The notes beneath the pieces are model-generated. The model saw nothing but the letters and a program-made list of their open reading frames with translations. It was not told the DNA's origin and did not search any database. 64,000 nt of DNA from Owenia fusiformis (lineage: Eukaryota > Annelida > Polychaeta > Sabellida > Oweniidae), in contig CAIIXF020000001.1 of NCBI GenBank assembly GCA_903813345.2, positions 47,693,885 through 47,757,884 of the forward strand. The letters are read 5' to 3'. The translations under genes were made by a program, and so were the position numbers. Below are positions 49,681-61,602 of this stretch, piece after piece (the stretch's first letter is position 1; each line of letters begins with the position of its first letter).

Positions 49681-52600
49681 ATGAATTTTAAATTCAACTT
49701 TGGTTATGAGCTGCCGTCTGTTCCGGTGCCTTCGTGTTGTTGTGGGTGGTTTGCGAGGGACGCAAGGGGATGGATGATCTGCCTTGCTGTTCTTATCATC
49801 ACCGTTATTCGCAGTGGTATCACCTACAGCTTTGGTATCTTTGTTGTTAAACTCGAAGATACCTACCACAAACCATTAGCTGAACAAAGTAAGAATTCCG
49901 AAACCTAATGTACTAATGCTCTTTTCTTTTCGCAATCTGTCTTTTATTATTCTATACACATGTCTATTCATCAAATTAATCTTTCGAGGACATATGGCAA
50001 CTGGACCAATTAAACTCAACTACCACGTGTTTTAATGTACCATTCATACATGACTATATGTGTGTTATTTTATAATTAGCAATATGCAAAACCATTACTT
50101 GATTATGCATTGTCCAAGTGAATTTAAAGTGTTCATTGGCATCAACAGTGTTTAATCTTACACCTTTCAGTAGAATAGACAGTTCAATTAACCCCTTCTC
50201 GTATGTTCTTGTTACACATCGATATTGATGTTCATTTCAGATTGGATTGGGACATTATCGTTTGCCATTTCTCTATCGTTCTCACCTCTGTCTGTTATGC
50301 TGATCCGGTATTTAGGGCCCAATGGGTATAGAATAACTGGTATCGCAGGAACGTTATGCCTCAGCATAAGTTGTCTTGGATCATCGTTCATCCATTCTCA
50401 AGAATGGTTATTTTTAACCCATAGCTTACTCTATGGAGTTGGCTCCAGCTTAATTTACATGTCGTCCAGTTTAATAATAGGGGACTATTTTGATAAATCG
50501 CACAACCTCCACGTGCTGGCCACCAGTATATTATTATGCGGGTATCCTGTGGGTAAGTTCATCTGTTTATAGTTTGGGTCACTTAATTTTTGAACATGCT
50601 TTTATAAGAAATTGTTTCGTGTTTAAACGGAAGAAAAACACCTCTGGATACAAAAAATTGATTTTAACTTCTCTCGATTCAAAGTGCATCTTTAAAGCAA
50701 TTGTATTGATTCTTTTCCATAGGTAGTCTGTTGTTCAACCCACTAAACGCATGGATTTTGGAGTCGTATGGTTGGCGAGTGGCTTTCAGGGCATCGAGTG
50801 GTCTGATCCTCGTCATAGGCTTAGCCTGCTGTACCCTCTTTAAGCCAAAGTCCAAACCGGGATACACTGAAGAGAAATTAGACGACGAAAACCCTTCGAT
50901 TGAGGAGGAGAAAATAGAAGAAAAGAAAAATAGCTTTAGTTTAAAGCCATGGTCCAGTCTGAAAGAAGTCCGTCGAAGACCAGAAATCGTTTTATGGCTG
51001 GTCGGCAATTTCCTTAGCTATTTAGGATTCTATATGCCATTTCTTAATTTGGTAGGAATAATTTAGAGTTTCATTGGATATATTCAAAGTCTAGTAATCA
51101 TCTAATCTTGAAATAATGAAATCAGACTGATATTTACCTAGAATATTTCTTCTGTTCCTTTAAATCATTGTGCCTACAGTAGATAGAGTACTCTAGCTAT
51201 TTATTTCTCCTATTTAACTTTGAAACGTCCCAAATAAATATCAGTCTTTGACAAAAATACAACTCTTAGGGAGTTTCATAGTTTCAACATTTATCATTAA
51301 CGCCAATGATCCATGTCACTTGCGAAATCTAAATTGAAATAATTCCATCCGCGATTAAAATACGATTCGCGATCAGAATACAAGTTTAATTTAAATTCGA
51401 CTTATGACGTGCAAGGACCTGGGGACAATTCGGGAAATGCGGGCTGATCTCAGCTTTGAGCGTTAATCTCTGCCTCATTTAAAAAGCTAACTATGTGTTT
51501 TATATACCTTTTTGAAGTATTTTTTATTTGCATTTCAGTGAAATTATTTTTCCTTCAAAATTTTGATGGGATCCTACATATTTTTAAAGTTAAATATACC
51601 CCGACATCGTCAAATACGCTGTAAGACGTAACACTTTGCGCTTACGGGGCTCGTTGAAATTGGGACAACTTTTGAAATAATGATCAAAATCGCACTAAAA
51701 TTTCACATTTTATTCAATCGAACATGTGCATTTATGACGTCACAATTGCTTGACGGCTACAGTTCAAATTATCTTAAAACGAACGCTTTTAAAAATTTAA
51801 AAATTGTGTAAGGTTTTGAAGGCGAATGGGACGAGCAATAAGTTTACCTTCATTTAACCTTCTAATTTAGGTCTGATTTGAAAGAAAAATTAACTGCACA
51901 ATATCGTCATGGCGAAATTTACAAAACAATAACCAGTTTGTCTATTTTGCAAGTAATATTAAAATAATAGCTGGTTTTCGAGACTTGAAAAAATGTGACG
52001 CATCGATTTTGTACCACAAATTCCATACATATCAATATTTACTAACGCCCCAAATGGATTTCTTGACCGTTTTTCAAAATTCAAAAACATTTTAGAAATA
52101 TTGTCCTCGAGATCTTGCTACCCTGTGAATTTTGTAAAGATTAGATAAGGATAAAGTATTTTATTTTTAGGTTGAGTAAACTTGTAAAAAATGTGACGCT
52201 TGTCGTTTTTGACGTTGTAAAGCTGTTTGCGCCCTATACTGCTCATTGTTTTGTTTTGGTTTTTTGACGCCATAATGTTACGCTAATTGTCCCCAGTTTC
52301 GTGCGACGTGTAACTGGGATTTGGCATGAATTTTCCATTTTAGGCATTCTACATGGACAAACGAGGTATAGATACAGTCCAGAGTGCCTGGGCCTTGACC
52401 CTTTTGAGCCTGGTAGAGTGTATTACATACGTCATTTCTTCCATTATCGGCGACTTTTTCAAAGGACGGCTGGTGTTCGTTAATCTGTTCGCCTCGGTAG
52501 CTCTTTGTATCATATGCTTCATGTGGCCCTTTGTAGACGTTGGTTACGATGCAATACTCGCTCTTTCCTCAGGTGTGTATGAGTAAATGTAAATTAATGT

Positions 52601-53912
52601 AAATTACGTCATGTATGTTGAGGTGCACATCATTAAAAAATCCTGCTGTGAATATGTCCGCCCGATCCCTTATTACGTCATCGCCGTCGTAAAATGTAGT
52701 AAAACTGATATGATGCTTCAAAATCAAAATTTGGAAGTGTAGAGGTAAGGCAAGATTTAATGAAAATTATATTAATAACTTTAACGTTAACACTAACATG
52801 TATGTTATGCGTTCTTCGTTATTATAACGCTGCATCTTGTTTTGTTGCAGTAATGGGCGCGTTTCTAGGCCTTACAATAGTGTATACTTACGCGGCATCT
52901 GGTGAAGTGACGCAGCTACCAATAGATGTCGCTTGGTCGCATACTAACATGTGGTGTGGATTTGGCATACTTCTAGGACCACTGTTTTCTGGTGAGTATG
53001 CCTACACATCACAACTCTAGTTCTAGTTTGTTTAACCTGCCTTCCAATCCTGATTTTACAATTGTGAAACGCGCATGACGGAAATAAGTAAAGATGTTTG
53101 TAAAATACGATAAGCATAGATAAACAAAGATGTCGTGTATGTATGAAGTCAATACTACCGTTCAAACAAACTCCAATATGCATCTACATTCAGCCGAGAG
53201 CTAAAGTAAAGTTTCCCGAAAAAATTCTCAATCACCTTGTTATGGTATGGACATAATTAAAGATCTAAGACAAAAAATGTACAATTATATGATTTACTGC
53301 AAAATAAGCTTCACAATTAAAATTTGTATGATACAAAATCAACCCCTTAATTGGCATATTTGGAAAATAGACACGGCAAGAAATGCTGTGAATGTCAATT
53401 TGCGGTAACTTTAATAAAAGTTTACATCAACTCGTCTCTTATGCTGCAAAGGTCTTCTAGAGGACCTCCATGGTCCAGTTGCCCTTTGCATTCGTTCGAC
53501 TTCACTTCTTAAAAGAGAGCTTCGTAGTTTATAATTAGACTCTGCGTGCAGGGTAGTTACTAATCGACAATCAAATAAGTTTTATTGAAATTTTGCACTT
53601 GTTTACTTAGGTACAATCTACGATATACGTCAGTCGTATGATGACGTATTCTATGTCATCGGAACTCTGTACCTCTTGGGAACAGTTATATTTGGGACGA
53701 TAATACTAATTGGGAGACTACGAGATAAAAATAAACTTGAATACGAAGAGTTCAACGACGAACCTGTCACAAACTACAAAGACACTTTCAGAGTGACAAA
53801 GCGGTCTATATCCACGGGAAATATGGATAGCGATGACGACAGTAGCCGTTGTAGTAGCTCTGACAACAAACCAATACGTTATTCTGAGAATACACCCATC
53901 GGGCAACCTTAA
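49681..53912 (+). CDS. SLC16 / monocarboxylate-transporter-like MFS protein, 6 exons, 506 aa
   Basis: Exons: 49681-49888, 50241-50552, 50723-51051, 52344-52572, 52851-52991, 53611-53912; all GT/AG with matching phases (1, 1, 0, 1, 1). The protein has the 12-segment MFS layout: TM1 at about residues 31-58 (GWMICLAVLIITVIRSGITY then SFGIF), the WIGTLSFAISLSFSPL segment of TM2, an acidic and lysine-rich central loop at about 220-250 between TM6 and TM7, and a charged cytoplasmic tail of about 65 residues. Sequence such as NWIGTLS, NPLNAWILESYGWRVAF, and FYMDKRGI-type TM7 follows SLC16. The usual (D/E)G(G/S)(W/F)(G/A)W motif of TM1 is replaced by DARGWM, so lactate transport should not be assumed; SLC16A9-14-like orphan members are a better comparison. 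Plasma-membrane location is expected. Intron 3 holds a 0.9-kb TIR element. Confidence 0.9.
51400..52315. mobile_element. 0.9-kb TIR element (copy 2), in intron 3 of the SLC16-like gene
   Basis: Homologous to 15827-16741 from end to end; CTGGGGACAATT near the left end and AATTGTCCCCAG near the right end. Its right boundary lies only 28 bp before exon 4 (52344), so the branch point of that intron is probably inside the element or its last bases. Confidence 0.82.
53480..53556 (+). repeat. Short dispersed repeat, TACCCT-ended family (copy 4)
   Basis: CCCTTTGCATTCGTTCGACT ... AGAGAGCTTCG ... TAGTTTATAATTAGACTCTG ... GTGCAGGGTA. It sits in intron 5 of the SLC16-like gene. Confidence 0.65.
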
Positions 53913-54157
53913 CTCACCATACCAAACGTGACACACAGACACATAGAATTTGTCTGCCTGGAATGCTGGCATGCATTGAAGAGATACATCTTGCTATAAT
54001 CATTCTGTGTCGCCAAGGTTCCACAAGCTTCGTACAATTGGACCAAATGAAGTTTTTGTTGTAACTAATTAGTTCCGTCTAATGCCTCAGTCATTTGATC
54101 TACGGCAAACGTACGTCGGTCGTAGCTTCCCAAAATCGAGAGAAATATGCAGCATGA

Positions 54158-54163
54158 AATAAA
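54158..54163 (+). terminator. Polyadenylation signal AATAAA for the SLC16-like gene
   Basis: AATAAA (in GAAATAAAGG) about 246 nt after the TAA at 53910-53912. Confidence 0.5.
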
Positions 54164-54653
54164 GGCACGATGTAGATTTGCTATATCGATTTTGTGAAGC
54201 TACGGGCGCCATACGCTCGTCGTAAGAGCAAATTTAACTAAGGCTTAAATATCTTTGGAATGTTTCAAACTTGTTTCCTGGGCCCAAGGTTTCGGAACAA
54301 GATTAGACGGTTTAAAATATTAATAACTGTACTAAAGAATAGAACTTTAGCAATTGGACTTCGTGTACATATACTCATATGGTTCATCATAAGGCTGTGA
54401 ATTTAAACTAAAGTGAATCAAAATCAATAGAATACTGTATAAAGTAATAGAATAGAAAAATAGATAGGATGTATACGTATGACATTACACCTGTACACAG
54501 ATTGCATCTGTGAATCGTTGTCAAAAGAATTTACCCACCAGTTATCATAGATATGTACTTTAGTAGTTTGAATTATTGGAAATATAGTTTAGATTTACCA
54601 CTTATATATTTGCTTATTATCCCAACGAACGAAGTTCGGTAGGGATATAGCGA

Positions 54654-55262
54654 GGCCGTCCGTCCGTCGTTCGTCTGTCCGTTCGTCCGTCCGTCAACAA
54701 TAGTGGCACGTTTTAAAACCTCTGTCGATGGGATTCCTGTTTTAAGTTATTTCTGTTCAACATCAATACAGAAAACTCCCCTATGACTCCTGGTTCAAAA
54801 GCTCGCCTATTTTCAAAATGGCTGCCATTTTTGTCTCACGAAATTCACTTTTGACCCAATTCCTAGCATTACAAATAATTTCAGGTGTCCTACATTGTAA
54901 ACATCCATGTCAATGTAAATCGTAGATATATGAAATAATTTTGTAACAAAAAATCAGCGAAAAATTATATCCATTTTTTTTATTTTCAGCCATTTTAGTT
55001 AACATTGATTTGTCCATCCGACTCGCGAAATCCACTTTTCCGTCAACAACAGTGGCACGTTTTAAAACCTCTGTCGATAGGATTCCTGTTTTAAGTTATT
55101 TCTGTTCAACATCAATACAGAAAACTCCCCTATGACTCCTGGTTCAAAAGCTCGCCTATTTTCAAAATGGCCGCCATTTTTGTCTCGCGAAATTCACTTT
55201 GACCCATTTCCTAGCATAACAAATAATTTCAGGTGTCCTACATTGTAAAAATCCATGTCAAT
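54654..55262. repeat. CCGT-rich tract followed by a 349-bp tandem duplication
   Basis: A CCCAACGAACGAAGTTCGG-containing start (about 54620) leads to a (CCGT)-type tract. Then the block GTCAACAATAGTGGCACG... (54693) recurs as GTCAACAACAGTGGCACG... (55042) with more than 95% identity over about 220 bp. A related block lies at about 57540-57650. Non-coding dispersed element. Confidence 0.75.
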
Positions 55263-55299
55263 ATTGTTATGTTCATAGAAATAAACTAGCACAACCATT

Positions 55300-55505
55300 T
55301 TGATAATATTGTGTTTTAAAGTAGAAAGTACTCATTGTGAAAGATATGACCGTCTTAAATCACTTGCCATACTGCACGTGGTCTTTTCATCAAAGTGCAC
55401 CCTGACCTTAATCAATTTTTAGATCTTTCATATAAACAAATACTATGTCTACTCCCTGTCCATCCGATGCTATTAGCAAAATCCCTATTTCTGCATCTTT
55501 CTTTG
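55300..55505 (-). repeat. Inverted partial copy of the MADF-ORF 3' end plus a long-TIR element end
   Basis: 55300-55393 matches an end of the long-TIR family (CTTGCCATACTGCACGTGG). 55396-55500 read on the minus strand matches 56400-56540: the last about 25 codons of the MADF-like frame and the sequence after its stop, up to the GGTCAGGGTGCACTTT block. So the segment is an inverse duplicate, cut at about 55500 by a GC-rich element. Confidence 0.7.
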
Positions 55506-56152
55506 ATGATGCCTATGTGACCAAGGCATCACATAGGCTCCGATTTTTACAAAGGCGCCCGGCCGATGAGTATTTTGTACAAAATCGGCCGGCTGGCATC
55601 GTACGGGCGCCGGGCGATGATCGCCACTCATCGGCCGATTTTTAGACATCGTACGGGCGCCGGCAGAGTTTTATCTCGGAGATAAAAGTTGCCGATGTCT
55701 TGGCGATTTTTTCTCAACCAAACTAATCGGTACCTACCCGGCCGTGTCCCGTCCGGTCATCGTACGATTATCTTACGGCGCCCGGTGGCATCGAACGGTC
55801 GTCTTGGGATTTTGCGTGCTGATTTGTTTGATATATCTTAATAATGATTACTTATAAAGTGATATAAAGGTTTTAAAAATAATGAGTTATTGAATTATAA
55901 TTACTACACTGTCAGAGATTTTTCATAAAACATAAATGGAACGATTAGGCTTACTGTAAAACAATGACACACATTTGAATGGTTGGTTGGTTGAGTTGAT
56001 CTAGTCATTCTTAGCTTATATTGACATTAATCGTGTATGTTTAATTTGTCATACACATTGAATAGAATGCATATACCATTACAAATCATTTATTTAAAAA
56101 ATCTTCTGAATGTATTTGTGAGTACAGTATTTTCAACGGTCACAATTTTAAT

Positions 56153-56476
56153 ATGCGAAAGTTCACTGTCTCAATTACAGTTAATATGCCAAAGGCTAAG
56201 GATAGAGCTGGGGATAAGGCCAATGGGCCATGTATGAGGAAGGCCTTGGGAAGACAGGTGGAAAAAGACAATAACAATGCTAGTGAGCTGGTGGATGATG
56301 AAGATTTAGATGTGTCTAGGGAAGAGGGTATTCCACTTGAAATAGAAGAAAAAATTGCCAAGTTCTTTGAAGATAGGCCATATTTTTATGACCAAACAAA
56401 TTCTCTTTACGAGAACAGACAAAAGAAAGATGCAGAAATAGGGAATTTCGCTAATAGCATCGGAATGGACAGTTAG
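56153..56476 (+). pseudogene. MADF/Myb-SANT-like domain fragment
   Basis: A frame of 107 codons; the likely start is the Met at 56186. An acidic stretch leads into EEKIAKFFEDRPYFYDQTN and YENRQKKDAEI..FA, which fits the first two helices of a MADF domain (the conserved pattern is an acidic helix, P-x-hydrophobic-Y, then Y-x-N-R-x-x-K). The third helix is missing because the frame stops right after. Likely the truncated DNA-binding accessory protein of a DNA transposon rather than a host regulator. The family call rests on pattern only. Confidence 0.45.
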
Positions 56477-56540
56477 ACATTGTATTTATAGTATTTATAT
56501 GAAAGATCTAAAAATGAATTAAGGTCAGGGTGCACTTTGA

Positions 56541-56805
56541 AGACCACGTGCAGTATGGCAAGTGATTTTAGACGGTCGTATCTTTCACCATAAGTACCTG
56601 GGCATAAATACAGTGTTTTTATGAAAACAATATGTTTTCTTTCCATTGAAGTACCCATGATAGTAAAAATATCAATGAAACAATTTGAAAAATTATGAGT
56701 AGGGACCCCATGTCAGCATTTTTTTCTAAATATTGAACCTATTTACTCAAAAGAGGATCTTCTTTTTCTGATTTTTATTGCATGAAAACATTATTATCCT
56801 GGAAG
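56541..56805. mobile_element. Half copy of the long-TIR element
   Basis: Starts GACCACGTGCAGTATGGCAA and continues through CATATGTT/TTTCTTTCC and GGGACCCCATGTCAGCATTT to about 56805, matching one half of the elements at 42571 and 60881. The other half is absent. Confidence 0.7.
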
Positions 56806-57710
56806 TCCTGTCTATCGAAGTATTTCGTTTTCAAATCTTGCATTCACGCCATGTGGAACAGTCATACTGGGTCATACAAGAATTTAGTATAAATCTAGAG
56901 GCCTGTAGATCGACCGATGTCCTGGCGGGTGCCGTACGGCCATCGGCAGATAGCCTTGCGATACCCGTGCGATGTCTCTCAGATTCAATTGATTGCGGGC
57001 GCCGTACGATGCCTGTACTAATGTGACCATACTCACGATTAGATCAAGACATCGGTGAAAAGTCACCGGCGCCCTGTCGATTTAGAAATCGGCCGATGAC
57101 TACTCATCGGCCGGCGCCCGGCGGCTATGTGACCTAGGCATTAGTCACTGAACTATACACATACAATTTTTAAAAAATGTATTCCTGTATTCTTTAGTAT
57201 GTTGTATTGATACATTGTAAAACATTTACATGTCTTTGATTAATCACGTACCTTTTCCTTATTTATTTAGGGTTTTTAATGGCCGGGATTAATCAACTTC
57301 GAGAAATGTTAAAACATTTGTTGATCTTTTTAAATCATTTATTTAACGAGACTTTAAGACAAAACTTGTTTCAATCGTTAATACATATGATTTATGTGAA
57401 CCATTATTCAGTTATACGAATATCTATCCGTTGTATAACGTACATGTAACACTTCATTAACGTAGTTCTAATAAACTAAGTGGCAAGCTGTAAGTGGCAA
57501 GCTCACTTCCTTATAATTTGATATCTTTGTCATGTTGCATCGAGCATATTTAAGAAGTTGTATGAAATAATTTTGTTACAAATAATTGGCAAAAAATGAT
57601 ATCCGTTTTTTTCAGCCATTTTACTTAACATCGATTTGTTCATCTGTCTCTCAGTCAGTCCAAATAGTTGCAAGTGGCTTGAAATAATTTTGCAGCAAAA
57701 AATTAAGTCG

Positions 57711-60328
57711 TTTAACCACGTGTGTTATTTTCCCTCGGTAGAGTAGATGTTTTTTGCTGTCTCAGGCCGCAGCTGTTTTAAAGTGTATAAAAATATTTGT
57801 TTCCCTTTAGACCTTTACAGTTGCATACTGTAATTTTTAAATGCACCAGTCTGGATGTTTTAACATTGAATAACCATTTGTTTTAAATCGCCATATTTTG
57901 GTAAATAAATACAAACCGGACCTCATAAAGTTGCAGTTTATAATACGCGTTGAGTTGATCATACCGCAGAGTACCAAATAAACGTAGCCCCATGCCCGAG
58001 CTATGATACAGTTGAGCACACTGAACGTATCGGAAAAACAACCCTATAATTCACGCCACCTACCCTGCACGTAGAGTCTAGTTGTAAACTACGAATTCGA
58101 AGCTCTCGTTTAGACGTGAAGTCGAACGAATGCATTTAGGGTACACGCCACCATAGTAGCCAATGAGCAAAAGGGCAAACGCCTTGTTTTTGATTTATGG
58201 ATAGTTTTGGCTCCGTGACACTACCCCCTCTCTCTCTGCTGCCAGAAAATGAAATTCACAAAAATGAAGCCAAAATAAATACGCCATTTGATTCGAGATT
58301 TTCCTTCAAATAATCCAAATAAACGCATTAATTTTCTTATGAAGAATGGTATGTTATTGCAAAGGAAGACAACAGTACCTACATACCAGCTTACTTACTC
58401 GTCATGATCACAATTGTGTTGGAACTACATCCTTTTTTAAAAACTACTTTTTTCGATTTAGCGGAAGTGTATTAGGGTATTTTGACCATCATGAGGCCTT
58501 GTTATTACGCGGGTAAGTGCTGATGGACCGATTACCACAACCCCTGATCATAGTGCGCTTCATTATCAACCCTTATTGTAGCTCCGTTAGCATACACGCT
58601 CTTGGCATCATTACTAGCGTTCCCTATCTATGCAACCAATGCCATCATGAGAAACCATGGATTTCTATATCCATTACCATACAACCATCCTAGATCTATT
58701 GCCATACCAGTACAACCCCTATTAAAGATCCATTATCAGACGACCCCTATCATAAATTCATTACCATATACAACCCCTATCATAGATCCATTACCATACA
58801 ACCCCTATCATAGATCCATTACCATACAACCCCTATCACAAAACCTTCACCATATACAGACCCTATCATAGATCCATTACCATTCAACCCCTATCACAAA
58901 ACCTTCACCATATACAACCCCTATAGACCCATTGCTCCATATATCTATACCACTTATCAAAACTTCAAATACAAGTATACGCTGCAAAAATAATAGGGTA
59001 GCTTTATCTCCCTCTTGCATTTAATAATTCTGAACGAGGTGTGTCGACACCTCTTGACAGTGAACCATTCCGTGTCACTGGGTTTGTTGACATTGCAAAG
59101 GAATACAACTGCTCATTTCAGTAAAACTGGTGATCTTACCCTACGGAAATAAGGATAGTGTTTCACAGCTAGGCGCGCGAAGCATAAATGAAGTCTTTTG
59201 AAGAAGGATGCGTCAATCAGTCGTGACAAACATGAAATTCTATTTCAGTATACATAGAATCAAATGCAACGCGTAATGACACGTCGATGGTGCTTTATGT
59301 GCGCAGAGCATGATGAAGTGTGTTTTATATGTAAGCTTGATATCGGAAATGTAACTGAAAAGAAAATCAAGAAATATTTGACTGTAGGGAAACTAAATTA
59401 GTTGTAATGTTTAATGCATAAGTCTTGCAATTAAACAGTATCTCATTACCATCTCGAAATGTCTGTAATTCACTCATTTGCCATTCATTTCTTATTGAAA
59501 AGACTCTTATAAGTGCGCTGGAACAAGAGGATGAACTGACGTATAATGGTGTGATTGCAATCTAATTCCATTATATGTATTGTTGGTTACATATCATACA
59601 TCATGTTGATTTTAAAGTTACATTAGATTTCAGTTTGTTAAACAATCACACCATGCATAATAGCTGTTAAGAAAATATATTCATTACAACATGTCCGATT
59701 TCATTCGAAGAGCATGTGACGTGATGAAATCCCATGATTTTAAATTTTTAGAAAACAATTTCCGAAATTATACTTAAAAACAAACAATTTTATCCTTTAA
59801 TATGATATCTTAAATAAGGCATAATCGTTTCCAAAGAAAATTTCCACTGTCAATTTGAAGCAAGTTGAAAAAGACCTTTTTGACTTTTGTCTTTGAAGGC
59901 CAAATCTCAAATCTAAAGTCAGATATGAAATTCTGAGAACTTGTAGCTAGATAATTTTGAAAAAATGGTCAGTTTGAAGCAAGTTGAAAAAATACCTTTT
60001 GACCTATTTTGACCTTGAGAAGGTCACTGAAGGTCAAATCTCAAATCAAGGTTAAAAATCTGAAGTCAGTCTAAACAGCATAAAATTGGTTAGGTTATTG
60101 GAGGTGTTTAGAATTTGTTACAGACGCCGGACATCAACCATCAACGACCAACCGTCGCCCACCGTCACAAAAACGGAAACCATAACAATATGACACCACT
60201 TTTGGCGGTGCCATAATAATAATGTCCGAATGTTTTACAAGCTGTTTACGCTATTGATCTTATTTTCCTCTCAACAGTAATGAAAATTTTGAATACGTAA
60301 TACTTGTAAAGACGATATACAATAGAAA
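57711..60328. repeat. Right arm of the large inverted duplication
   Basis: The inverse of 44408-45773 followed directly by the inverse of 40298-41397; the 3-kb block between those two in the left arm (41397-44408) is absent here. It contains about 200 bp (58305-58505) missing from the left arm. Identity about 90% by eye. It also holds the inverse minisatellite (58660-58925) and a degraded exon-like motif (59040-59122). Confidence 0.87.
58060..58150 (-). repeat. Short dispersed repeat, TACCCT-ended family (copy 5)
   Basis: CACCTACCCTGCACGTAGAG, then TCTAGTTGTAAACTACGAA, AAGCTCTCG and GAAGTCGAACGAATGCAT. Duplicate of the copy at 45367 but better preserved. Confidence 0.65.
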
Positions 60329-60450
60329 GCATGAAGACCCAGGGCAACTATCAAAAAACTAAATTTTCAGGCGAAGCACTTTTGATAAAATATTTCATAT
60401 GGCATATCATATTCTTTATTTATACTTCATGACTACTCTACTTAATGTCC

Positions 60451-60814
60451 TTTGTTTTTAACATATAGTTCATGTCTTCTAGTCCAGTCTTTGAACACCT
60501 TTTTAAACCCATTTTCCCATAGCCTGCAAATTTTCAAGATAGCCGACTTCAAGTCTTCCCACGAGAAACTCCCTCAACTCCCTATTCAGCACACCATGAA
60601 GGTAAAATCATAAGGGGACAAGTCAGGAGAGTAGTACATGACCCAACAATGGGAAACCCAGTGCTTCAATGGTTTGTATCGTATAAATAGCATTGTGAGA
60701 TGGAGCATTATCCCAGTGCAATGTGAAACGTTTTGCGGGCCTTTTAACTTTTTCCTCTTTGCTTTCATCAAATCTCTTCTGTGGATATTGTTTTTCATCA
60801 TTGACCTGTGTCAT
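60451..60814 (-). pseudogene. Decayed Tc1/mariner transposase, C-terminal fragment
   Basis: One frame holds FTLHWDNAPSHNA (second catalytic Asp region), then after a frame change the next holds SPDLSPYDF, the region of the third catalytic acid in mariner DD34D transposases. Downstream, after further stops, the residues LKSAI, DWTRRHELYV and KNKG follow the normal end of the protein. The N-terminal DNA-binding part and first Asp are not visible. Several frame changes and stops show it is dead. Confidence 0.75.
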
Positions 60815-60880
60815 AGACTTCCTATGATCACATGGGTTTTCATTATATATTTATCATTTCGGTGACATCAAACATCAACG

Positions 60881-61602
60881 GGTCATGTGCAGTATGGCAA
60901 GTGATTTCAGACAGTCATATCTTTCACCGTGAGTACTTTCTGGCCATAAAAACAATGGATTTTATTAAGACAATATGTTTTCTTTCAAGTAAAGTCCCCA
61001 TGATAGGAAAATATCAATCCAACTCTCTGAAAAATTATGGATAAGGGCCCCAACCTGGCACTTTAAAAAAAATGTTAGGCTTATATTCTAAAAAGAGGAT
61101 CTTGCTTTTCTCAATTTAAACATATCAAAAGTTTCTTCTACACTATATGAACAATTTCTGAAAAGGGGATGCGTATTGAAATGCATTAAAGTTAAAAACC
61201 ACATATCCCATGTTATTTTCCCATAGGGAAAATCGTGCTATCCATTGTTTTCAGCATCATTTTGGTCATCGAAAATTGATATCTTCAAAACTAGACTTTC
61301 AATACAATTATATTTTTCAAGATGTTTTAGACCACTTGTTGAATAATCTTTTCATGCAATAAAAACATTCAGAAAAGGGAGATCCTCTTTTGAGTAAATA
61401 GGTTCAATATTTTGAAAAAATGTTGACATGGGGTCCCTATTCATAATTTTTCGAATTGTTCGATTGATATTTTTATCATCATGGGTGCTTCACTTGAAAG
61501 AAAACATATTGTTTTAATAAAAACCACTGTATTTATGCCCAGAAAGTACTCATGGTGAAAGATATGACCGTCTAAAATCACTTGCCATACTGCACGTGGT
61601 CT
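60881..61602. mobile_element. 722-bp long-TIR element (copy B)
   Basis: Homologous to 42571-43271 along its length, with the same end sequence (CATGTGCAGTATGGCAAGTG at the left, CACTTGCCATACTGCACGTG at the right) and internal TTTTCCCATAGGGAAAAT-like block. It lies between the mariner remnant and the gypsy remnant. Non-coding. Confidence 0.8.

Larger units (their letters stand above)
55505..57146. mobile_element. GC-rich TIR element enclosing the MADF-like frame
   Basis: Left end (CACATAGGCTCC ... GGCGCCCGGCCGATGAGTA) corresponds to the inverse of the right end (TACTCATCGGCCGGCGCCCG ... GGCTATGTGACCTAGGCAT). Subterminal blocks rich in GGCGCCG, CATCGTACG and GGCCGATG occur at both sides (55540-55830 and 56890-57110). 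The GC content jumps strongly against the AT-rich neighbourhood. MADF proteins are second proteins of PIF/Harbinger transposons, so that superfamily is a possible assignment. No DDE transposase frame remains. Confidence 0.55.
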
